Shown here piece after piece: positions 16,944 to 23,381 of a stretch of DNA of 64,000 nucleotides (its first letter is position 1; each line of letters begins with the position of its first letter). Below the pieces are notes generated by a model. The model saw only the letters and a list, made by a program, of their open reading frames with translations, did no database searches and was not told the DNA's origin. Origin of the DNA: Microbacterium helvum (lineage in GTDB: Bacteria > Actinomycetota > Actinomycetes > Actinomycetales > Microbacteriaceae); assembly GCF_014779795.1 (NCBI RefSeq), contig NZ_JACXZS010000003.1, positions 1-64,000 of the forward strand. Reading direction: 5' to 3'. The position numbers and the translations under genes are program-made.

Positions 16944-17600
16944 TCACCGACCCGGCCGCAGCACGCCGTTCTCGTACGCCCAGATCACGACATGCACCCG
17001 GTCAGGCAGCCCCAGCTTCGCGAGGATCGCCTTGACGTGCGACTTGACCGTGTTCTCGGACAGGAACAGCTCGTGCGCGATGGCACCGTTCGAGGCGCCG
17101 GCGGCGAGGGCGCGGGCGACCTCCTGCTCGCGGGCGCTGAGACCTGACAGCGCGGCCGCCGGATCGGCGGGCGCCGCGCCCTCGCGCACGAAGCCGAGAA
17201 GCGCCGACGTCGCTCCCGGCGACATCGCGGCGTCGCCCGAGGCGACCGCGACGACCGCATCGCCCAGCGCGGCAGGGCTCGCGTCCTTGGTGAGGAATCC
17301 GCTGGCGCCCGCGCGGATCGCCTGGACCACGTACGCGTCGAGGTCGAACGTCGTGAGCATGAGCACGCGCGTCGACGGGCGCAGCCGCAGGATCTCGCGG
17401 GTCGCCTCGATGCCGTCCATGCCGGGCAGGCGGATGTCCATGAGCACCACGTCGACCGCGTGCGCCCGCACGTGCTCGATGCCCTCGCGGGCCGAGGCCG
17501 CCGTCGCCACGTCGGCGATCCGCGGGTCGTATGCGAGCGTGACCGCGACGGCTTCGCGGAACAGCTCCTGGTCGTCCACCAGCAGCACGTGCAGGGTCAT
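16944..17600 (-). CDS. NarL/LuxR-family response regulator
   Basis: A protein of 218 residues starting MTLHVLLVDDQELFREAVAV. The receiver domain has the acidic pocket (VDDQ), phosphoacceptor Asp in DVVLMDIRLPGMDG, Thr in MLTTFD and Lys in LTKDAS. The C-terminal LuxR helix-turn-helix is LSAREQEVARALAAGASNGA followed by ELFLSENTVKSHV. Its ATG overlaps the kinase stop by 4 bases. An earlier in-frame start exists but would add residues unlike a receiver domain. Confidence 0.93.
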   Translation of the reverse strand: MTLHVLLVDDQELFREAVAVTLAYDPRIADVATAASAREGIEHVRAHAVDVVLMDIRLPGMDGIEATREILRLRPSTRVLMLTTFDLDAYVVQAIRAGASGFLTKDASPAALGDAVVAVASGDAAMSPGATSALLGFVREGAAPADPAAALSGLSAREQEVARALAAGASNGAIAHELFLSENTVKSHVKAILAKLGLPDRVHVVIWAYENGVLRPGR

Positions 17601-18805
17601 GAGCCGCCTCCTTCGTCGATGGATGCCGCGGGCAGCTCGGCACGGACGACCCAGCCGTGCGGCATCCCGGGTCCTGCCGCGAACGACCCGCCCGCGAGCC
17701 GCACCCGTTCCGCGAGACCGATGAGGCCGGTTCCGGCGCCGAGGTCGAACGCCGCGCCGCCGGCGCCGCCGTCGTCGGCGATCCGCACGACCAGGGTTTC
17801 GCCCCAATCGAGGGTCACGTCGATCCGCACCGGCGGGATGGTGTGGCGCACGGCGTTCGTGAGCGCCTCTCGCACGGTGTGATGCAGCGCGAGGGCGACG
17901 GCCGGCGTGAGCTCGCGCCGGGACCCGCTCTCGGTGAGCGTCGCCTCGCACGCGGGTCCCCGCACCGACGACACGAGCTCGTCGAGCGCAGCGGGGGTGG
18001 GCTGCGGGGCGAGCGGAGCACCGCCGTCGGCGGCGACGATCGCACGCATGCCGCGCAGGGCATCCCGCCCGGTGCGGGCGACGACCTCGAGAGCGCGGTC
18101 GCTGTCATCGGGGCGTGTGGGCATCATCGCGCGCGCCGCCTCGGACTGCGCCATCATCACCGTCATGGCGTGTGCGACGACGTCGTGCAGCTCTCCGCTG
18201 ATGCGCAGACGCTCATCGGCGATCGCCTGTTCGACGCGGCGCCGGGTCTGCTCCTCCACGCGCGCGGCGCGCACGCGCAGCAGCAGACCGACGGCCCATG
18301 CCGCCACCACGGCCGCCGAGAGCCCCAGGAACGCGCCGAGCCGCAGCAGCGCGACGTCGGCGTCCGAACCCCGGCCGAACGCGGGCTCGAGCAGTGCGAC
18401 GAGGCCGGCGCCGATCACGCCGGTCACGAGCCCGGGGATCGACAGGCGCGGCGGCGTGCGCACGGCGAGCTGCGTCAGGCAGAGCAGGTACGCGATCGAC
18501 GACGGATACATGGCGCCCGCCGCGCCCCGAGCGCTCGGCACCACGACGAGTGCGAGCATGACGAGGCTCGCCGCCGCGAACGCTGCGACGGGGAACCGCA
18601 ACGCGACGAGCGACGCCGCGTGCAGTGCGATGAAGCACCCGGCCAGCATCACCGTGGTCCCGGCGTCGAGCGGGGGGTCCGCCGCAGCGAGGGCGGCGAG
18701 GCTCACCGGCAGCAGCACCACGAGCACGACGAGTGCGGTGACCAGCCCCGCGTCGAGCGTGCGGTGCGCGGGCCGTGAGGCGACGTGATCCGTGGCCGGC
18801 GGCAT
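17597..18805 (-). CDS. HisKA_3-type sensor histidine kinase
   Basis: A protein of 402 residues from the ATG at 18805. Residues about 20-180 hold five to six membrane helices with very short outside loops, typical of intramembrane or envelope-sensing kinases. The HisKA_3 dimerisation segment is ERLRISGELHDVVAHAMTVM with the phospho-acceptor His after L. The ATPase domain has the N box VREALTNAVRHT, a DDGGAGG G1 box and GTGLIGLAERV. It is the partner of the overlapping response regulator. The candidate box at 18841-18856 suggests autoregulation. Confidence 0.92.
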   Translation of the reverse strand: MPPATDHVASRPAHRTLDAGLVTALVVLVVLLPVSLAALAAADPPLDAGTTVMLAGCFIALHAASLVALRFPVAAFAAASLVMLALVVVPSARGAAGAMYPSSIAYLLCLTQLAVRTPPRLSIPGLVTGVIGAGLVALLEPAFGRGSDADVALLRLGAFLGLSAAVVAAWAVGLLLRVRAARVEEQTRRRVEQAIADERLRISGELHDVVAHAMTVMMAQSEAARAMMPTRPDDSDRALEVVARTGRDALRGMRAIVAADGGAPLAPQPTPAALDELVSSVRGPACEATLTESGSRRELTPAVALALHHTVREALTNAVRHTIPPVRIDVTLDWGETLVVRIADDGGAGGAAFDLGAGTGLIGLAERVRLAGGSFAAGPGMPHGWVVRAELPAASIDEGGGS

Positions 18806-18840
18806 CCCTCCATGCTGGCATGCGGGCACGACGGCGGGCA

Positions 18841-18856
18841 TCACCCGCGGGGGTGA
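18841..18856. promoter_or_regulatory. Candidate response-regulator box 2
   Basis: TCACCCGCGGGGGTGA differs from the box at 16927-16942 in two central bases and lies 36 bases upstream of the kinase start. Inverted repeats of this size are typical NarL/LuxR-type targets. Confidence 0.5.
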
Positions 18857-18880
18857 GCGCCGGGGGCCCCGCCAGGTCGC

Positions 18881-18998
18881 GTCGAGGCAGGGGATTCCGG
18901 CCGAGACCGGGGGATGTGTCACCTGGCTCGGCGCAGATCCCCTGGTTCGGCGAGCAGCTCAGGGGGTGAGGATGCCGGCGGCCGAGGCCGCGCGGACG
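18881..18998. repeat. Diverged copy of the intergenic repeat flanking vapBC
   Basis: Read on this strand, the segment aligns with the reverse complement of 37621-37777. It shares GTCGAGGC, CGAGACCGGGGG, ATCCCCTGGTTCGGCG and a GATGCCGGCGGCCG ending, in the same order and spacing with scattered changes. It fills most of the gap between the kinase start and the MFS gene end. Confidence 0.7.
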
Positions 18999-19004
18999 CC
19001 CGGG

Positions 19005-20228
19005 TCAGTGGTGGCCGACGCCGACCTTCGAGCCGGCGATCGGCTTGGCCGCGCCCGAGGCGAGGCCCGACATGGCGATCAGGCCGACGATGATCCAGAG
19101 GGTGCCGAGGATGCCGATCTGATGGCTGATCCAGCCGAGCACCGGCGGTCCGCACAGGAACGCCAGGTAGCCGATCGTCGCCGCGGCCGACACCGACGCG
19201 GCCGCCTTCTTCGGGTCGTCGGCGGCGGCAGACATGCCGAGCGGGAAGCCGAGCGACGCGCCTGCGCCCCACAGTGCGATGCCGATGAAGGCGATGGGCA
19301 GCGACGGCGCCAGGATGAACATGATCAGGCCGACGCCGGCGGCGACGGAGAGCAGACGAAGGGTCCAGACGCGGCCGAGTCGGTCCACGAGCGGACCGCC
19401 CAGGATGCGGAACACCGTCATCGCGACGGAGAACACCGTCAGGGCGATCGCGCCCGTCGTCTGACTCTCGCCATGGCCGTCGACCATCGCGATCGTGAGC
19501 CAGTCGTTCGCGCTGCCCTCGGCGAAGGCCATGCCGAGCATGATGGCGCCGATCGCGTAGGTGCGCGGGTCGCGCCAGACCGACAGCAGTTCGGCGAAGC
19601 GCTCGCGGCGGCTCGTCGTGGTCGTGGGGTCGTCGTGCACGATCTCGCGCGTCGGAACCGCGGTCAGCGAGAACAGCCCGGCGATCAGCACGAGGGCGGC
19701 GGCCCCCCACAGGTGCCAGGCGACGCCGACGTCCAAGGCGGCCATCGCGATGCCGATGCCGGCGCCGGCGACGGTGCCGAGGCTGAAGAAGGCGTGGAAG
19801 AGCGGCATGAGCGTCTTCTCGAAGGACTGCTCGACCGCGGCCGCCTCGACGTTCATCATGACGTCGGTGGCGCTCATGCCGATGCCCATCAGCACCATCG
19901 CGATGCACACCACGGCATAGGAGTGCAGGAACTGCACACCGAGGCCGGCGACCAGACCGCCCGCACCGAACGTGATGATCGTCACGAGCATGCCGCGACG
20001 CGCGCCCCAGCGGGCGACGATCACGTTGGCGAGCGACAGGCCGACGATCGACGCGGCGCCGCTGACGAACAGCAGGACACCGAGCTGCAGGTCGTTGATG
20101 CCGAGGTCGTCCTTGACGGCAGGAAGACGTGACGCCCACGAAGCGAAGCCGAGACCGGTGACGAAGAAGATCGTGAAGATCGCGGCACGCCAGCGCACGA
20201 GCTGGGTACGGGTGAGCGCGGTGTCCAT
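19005..20228 (-). CDS. MFS transporter
   Basis: A protein of 407 residues from the ATG at 20228, with twelve predicted helices in two halves. The first helix starts WRAAIFTIFFVTGLGFASWA, followed by a loop with SRLPAVKDDLG, and the cytoplasmic loop 2-3 has ARWGARRGM, a variant of the MFS motif A. The His-rich C-terminus is short. The subfamily resembles YbjJ-like transporters found next to LacI-type regulators. The divergent LacI gene and the shared 60-base promoter region suggest substrate-controlled export or uptake; the substrate is unknown. Confidence 0.87.
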   Translation of the reverse strand: MDTALTRTQLVRWRAAIFTIFFVTGLGFASWASRLPAVKDDLGINDLQLGVLLFVSGAASIVGLSLANVIVARWGARRGMLVTIITFGAGGLVAGLGVQFLHSYAVVCIAMVLMGIGMSATDVMMNVEAAAVEQSFEKTLMPLFHAFFSLGTVAGAGIGIAMAALDVGVAWHLWGAAALVLIAGLFSLTAVPTREIVHDDPTTTTSRRERFAELLSVWRDPRTYAIGAIMLGMAFAEGSANDWLTIAMVDGHGESQTTGAIALTVFSVAMTVFRILGGPLVDRLGRVWTLRLLSVAAGVGLIMFILAPSLPIAFIGIALWGAGASLGFPLGMSAAADDPKKAAASVSAAATIGYLAFLCGPPVLGWISHQIGILGTLWIIVGLIAMSGLASGAAKPIAGSKVGVGHH

Positions 20229-20241
20229 CCGGACACTGTAC

Positions 20242-20253
20242 CGAATCGATTCG
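20242..20253. promoter_or_regulatory. LacI-type operator between the MFS and LacI genes
   Basis: CGAATCGATTCG is a perfect 12-base palindrome with a central CG, the usual form of LacI-family operators. It is 14 bases before the MFS start and 36 before the LacI start, so one bound dimer could control both. Confidence 0.6.
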
Positions 20254-20288
20254 ACCGGATGCCGGGCACGGGCTACGATCAGGACGAC

Positions 20289-21368
20289 ATGAGCCGTCAC
20301 GACACCGGCACTCGCCGTGCCACGATCTCGGACGTCGCCCGCGAGGCCGGCGTCTCGCCGTCGACCGCCTCGGTGGTGTTCAGCGGCAAGACCCCGGTGT
20401 CGGATGCCACGCGCCGCCGCGTGCTCGACGCGGCTGCCACGCTCGGTTACACCGGCCCGGATCCGCGCGCCGCGTCGCTGCGCCGTGGCCGGTCGGGGAT
20501 CGTCGGCGTCGTGTTCGAGGAGCACCTCGGTCAGGCGTTCCTCGATCCGGTGAAGACGCTGATGATGGACGGCCTCGCCGACGCCGTCACACCGCTCGGC
20601 GCGGGACTGCTGCTGCTGCGCGACCACGAGCCCGCCGGGAGCGATGCCGCACAGGCCGCCGGCCCCTCGCTCACCACCGCGCCGCTCGACGCCGCCGTGC
20701 TCATCGGGTGCAGCGGCATGCTGCGCGAATCGCTCGAGACGGTGAAGGCCCGCGGCATACCGGTGGTGGTCATCGAGGGCGACGCGGGCGGCGACGTGCC
20801 GCGCATCGACCTCGACAACCGCGAGGCGCAGCGTCAGCTGGCCAGCCACCTGCGCGCACTCGGCCATCGGCGGGTCGCCGTGGTCACACTGCCGGTGCGC
20901 GTGGACTGGGAGCGCGGCTGGATCGGCGACGACACCGCGATCACCGTCGACGTCACACGGGAACGGCTGGCCGGAGCGCTCGACGTGTTCTCCGACGCCC
21001 CCGCGTACGCCGCCGCCGGCAGTTTCATCGACGAGGGCCTCGCGGCCGGCCGCGAGATCTTCGCCGACCCCGAACGCCGACCCACCGCTGTGCTCGCGCA
21101 GAGCGACCTGCTCGCGGCCGGCGTCATCCGCGCCGCCGAAGAGGCGGGCCTGCGCGTGCCCGAGGACGTCAGCGTCACCGGCTTCGACGGGATCGTCGTG
21201 GACGGACTGGCGCCGTATGAGCTCACCACCGCCGTGCAGCCCGCCACCGACAAGGGCCGTGCCGCGGGTGCCGCGGTCGCGGCCATGCTGGAAGGCCGGC
21301 CGGCGGCATCCATCCGCTTCACCTGCACGTTCCGCGAGGGCAACACGTCCGGTCCCGCCCCCGAGTGA
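20289..21368 (+). CDS. LacI family transcriptional regulator
   Basis: A protein of 359 residues from the ATG at 20289. The helix-turn-helix ATISDVAREAGVSPSTASVV and hinge helix RRRVLDAAATLGYTG are complete. The rest is a periplasmic-binding-protein-like effector domain ending in the usual SIRFTCTFREGNTSGP. It is divergent from the MFS gene, with a palindromic operator between, and is likely a repressor of that transporter and of itself. Effector unknown. Confidence 0.93.
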   Translation: MSRHDTGTRRATISDVAREAGVSPSTASVVFSGKTPVSDATRRRVLDAAATLGYTGPDPRAASLRRGRSGIVGVVFEEHLGQAFLDPVKTLMMDGLADAVTPLGAGLLLLRDHEPAGSDAAQAAGPSLTTAPLDAAVLIGCSGMLRESLETVKARGIPVVVIEGDAGGDVPRIDLDNREAQRQLASHLRALGHRRVAVVTLPVRVDWERGWIGDDTAITVDVTRERLAGALDVFSDAPAYAAAGSFIDEGLAAGREIFADPERRPTAVLAQSDLLAAGVIRAAEEAGLRVPEDVSVTGFDGIVVDGLAPYELTTAVQPATDKGRAAGAAVAAMLEGRPAASIRFTCTFREGNTSGPAPE

Positions 21369-21404
21369 CCCGCGGTCGTCCCCGCGCCTCGCGCATCTCC
21401 GTTG

Positions 21405-21478
21405 CGGCGTTTCGTCTCGCGGAGACCTGCACTGAGCGAGCGAAGCGAGCCGAAGTGTCGCTCAACGACCGGGTGGGT
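21405..21478. repeat. GTTTCGTCTCG/GAGCGAGCGAAGCGAG repeat element
   Basis: This intergenic stretch carries CGTTTCGTCTCG, then GAGCGAGCGAAGCGAG and CGCTCAACGACCGGG. The same words, with outward-facing inverted arms, occur at 43050-43160 and partly at 44522-44598, so it is a member of a dispersed palindromic repeat family. It lies between the LacI stop and the convergent membrane-protein gene. Confidence 0.65.
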
Positions 21479-21528
21479 AGAACCCGATACGCGAATGTCG
21501 TGTGCGTGGCCCGGTCCGACCACGAGCA

Positions 21529-23085
21529 TCACGACCGCAACGGGCCGATCGGCAGGGTGCGGTCGCCGAAGTCCGCGATCGTGTAGCGGCCGCAGGCGGT
21601 CATCTCGGCGTCGGACAGCGACACCCCGGCGGGCAGCTCGAACGCGGGGGACTGGTCATCCATCACGAGGAACGACACCTCGCCGACCGCGAAGTCGTCG
21701 CGGTTCATCAGCCACGCGTAGCCGCGCAGCTGATGATCGAGCTGCACCAGTCCGCGCGGGTCGGCGAGATGCGTCTTGGGCAGCCGGACCGTCCAGAACT
21801 GCCCGCCTCCGGTGCGCCCCGAGTCCTCGGTCCACCGCACGACGCAGTCCAGGTCGGCGTCGGGTGCCGTCGCGGCGGCGACGAGGGAGGGGATGCCGAG
21901 GCCCGCGGCCGCGACGAGAGCCACGGCCGCGGTGCCCACGGCCGGGACGAGCCTGGTCACCGTGAGCCGGTCGGGCAGCAGTGCGGGCAGCACCGTGAGG
22001 GTCAGCAGCGGCGCGAAGACCGCCGGCTGCAGGTAGCGCGCCGCGTGCGTGCCGAGGACGACGGCGCCGACGATCACGAGCAGCGGCATGACCCAGCCGC
22101 ACGCGGCCACGATCGCCGCGCCGACTCGGCGCCGCGCCGCGAGCTGCCGGGTGACGGCGATGCTGCCCGCCCACAGCGCTCCGATGAGAAGGAGTGATGC
22201 CGCGCCCCACGGTGCGCTCCACCGGTCCGCGAGCAGCACGCCGTAGTAGTCGAGCGACGCGCGCCACTGCGAGGGGTCGATGTATCCGGCGCCGGTGTTG
22301 GCGATGAGGTGGGCGAGAGGCATCCTCGCGAGATAGCCGATGATCGATCCGGTGACGAGCGCGCCCGCCATCCACCACACGTCCGCGCGCCGCCAGGCGA
22401 CGACGACCAGCACCGCGCCGAGCGGCACCGTCGCCCAGGCCGCGAACAGCGGATTGGTGAGGACGGATGCTGCCGCCACGAGCGCTAGCGTGACCACGAG
22501 CCCCCACGCCACGGGCGTTCCACGTGAAACATCGTTTCGGTCGATCGCGCGTCGTGCGAGCCCCACCCCCAGCACGGCTGCGACGACTGTCGCGCTGTAA
22601 TAGGTCGTGGTCGTGAGCAGCGACGCCAGTTCGAGCGCGTCTCGCGATGCCGAGCCCTCGGTGGCTGCGAGCAGCGCGAACCCGGTCAGCCCGAGCAGCG
22701 CGCCGGCGATGGGAGCCCGAGCGCGCAGCGCCGATCCCGCGGCGACCCGCAGTGCGCCGTAGAGGGCGAGCACGTTGACCACGCCGGCGAGGGCGAGAGT
22801 CGCGTTGATGCCGAGACCGAGCAGCGACAGCATCCACAGCACGGCGATCTCGGGAAGGAACAGCACCGACGACATCGCCCAGTCCTGGGGCTGGCCGATC
22901 GCGAGCGAGTGCACGACGAGAGTCGTGACGAGAGAGTCGCCATCGCGAAACAGCAGCTCCGACCTCGGGGATGCCGCGACCACCGCCACGGCGGCGATCG
23001 CGATGGCGGCGGCGACGGTCCAGCCGAGCAGCTCCCTGCCCCATCTCGGCACCTCGCCGCGTCGCCGGGTCTCACTGCCGCTCAC
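21529..23085 (-). CDS. Large polytopic membrane protein of unknown function
   Basis: A protein of 518 residues with about ten to eleven membrane helices and a soluble C-terminal region of some 110 residues containing CVVRWTEDSGRTGGGQFWTV, LVQLDHQLRGYAWLMNRDDF and MTACGRYTIADFGDRTLP. A large outside loop after the first helix (ASPRSELLFRDGDSLVTTLV) resembles the first loop of glycosyltransferase-39/GT-C proteins, but the diagnostic acidic motif is not clear. It may be a cell-envelope or sugar-related protein. The near-consensus parS site lies within the coding sequence. Confidence 0.75.
   Translation of the reverse strand: MSGSETRRRGEVPRWGRELLGWTVAAAIAIAAVAVVAASPRSELLFRDGDSLVTTLVVHSLAIGQPQDWAMSSVLFLPEIAVLWMLSLLGLGINATLALAGVVNVLALYGALRVAAGSALRARAPIAGALLGLTGFALLAATEGSASRDALELASLLTTTTYYSATVVAAVLGVGLARRAIDRNDVSRGTPVAWGLVVTLALVAAASVLTNPLFAAWATVPLGAVLVVVAWRRADVWWMAGALVTGSIIGYLARMPLAHLIANTGAGYIDPSQWRASLDYYGVLLADRWSAPWGAASLLLIGALWAGSIAVTRQLAARRRVGAAIVAACGWVMPLLVIVGAVVLGTHAARYLQPAVFAPLLTLTVLPALLPDRLTVTRLVPAVGTAAVALVAAAGLGIPSLVAAATAPDADLDCVVRWTEDSGRTGGGQFWTVRLPKTHLADPRGLVQLDHQLRGYAWLMNRDDFAVGEVSFLVMDDQSPAFELPAGVSLSDAEMTACGRYTIADFGDRTLPIGPLRS
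22516..22531. promoter_or_regulatory. Near-consensus parS (ParB-binding) site
   Basis: CGTTCCACGTGAAACA matches the bacterial parS consensus TGTTNCACGTGAAACA at every fixed base except the first. It lies inside the membrane-protein gene, as many chromosomal parS sites do. The window begins with the origin-proximal fhaB-fhaA cluster, which is where ParB sites are expected. Confidence 0.65.
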
Positions 23086-23190
23086 CCTGACACTCTGTCA
23101 CGGCCGGGGCCGCCGGCATCCCGCATCATCTCGCCGCCGATCGCTCAGCGCCCGGGCGTTGCGTCGGTTGCCCGCGCCCGACAACCCCCA

Positions 23191-23251
23191 GTTCATCCGT
23201 CACAGATGTACGCGCAATCGCCAAAACGGCGTACATCTGTGACGGATGAAC
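23191..23251. repeat. Long perfect inverted repeat in a divergent promoter region
   Basis: Arms of 23 bases (23191-23213 and 23229-23251) match exactly, around a 15-base loop. Imperfect ACCCCC-type pairing continues outside the arms. The element sits between the leftward membrane-protein gene and the rightward Mrp operon, so it cannot be a terminator for either. It is more likely a dispersed repeat or a structured leader. The rest of the 23086-23381 gap shows a TAGGAT -10-like word at 23299-23304 upstream of mnhA. Confidence 0.85.
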
Positions 23252-23381
23252 GGTGGGGGTGGGCGAGAAGATCGGGGGAGGGGGGACGGTAGGAGCCGTA
23301 GGATGGGGGAGACACCCCGATCGCCATGGTCCGCCGTCCTGCCCGGACGCCCGCCGGCCGACGACCCCGAGGAGGCCATGG

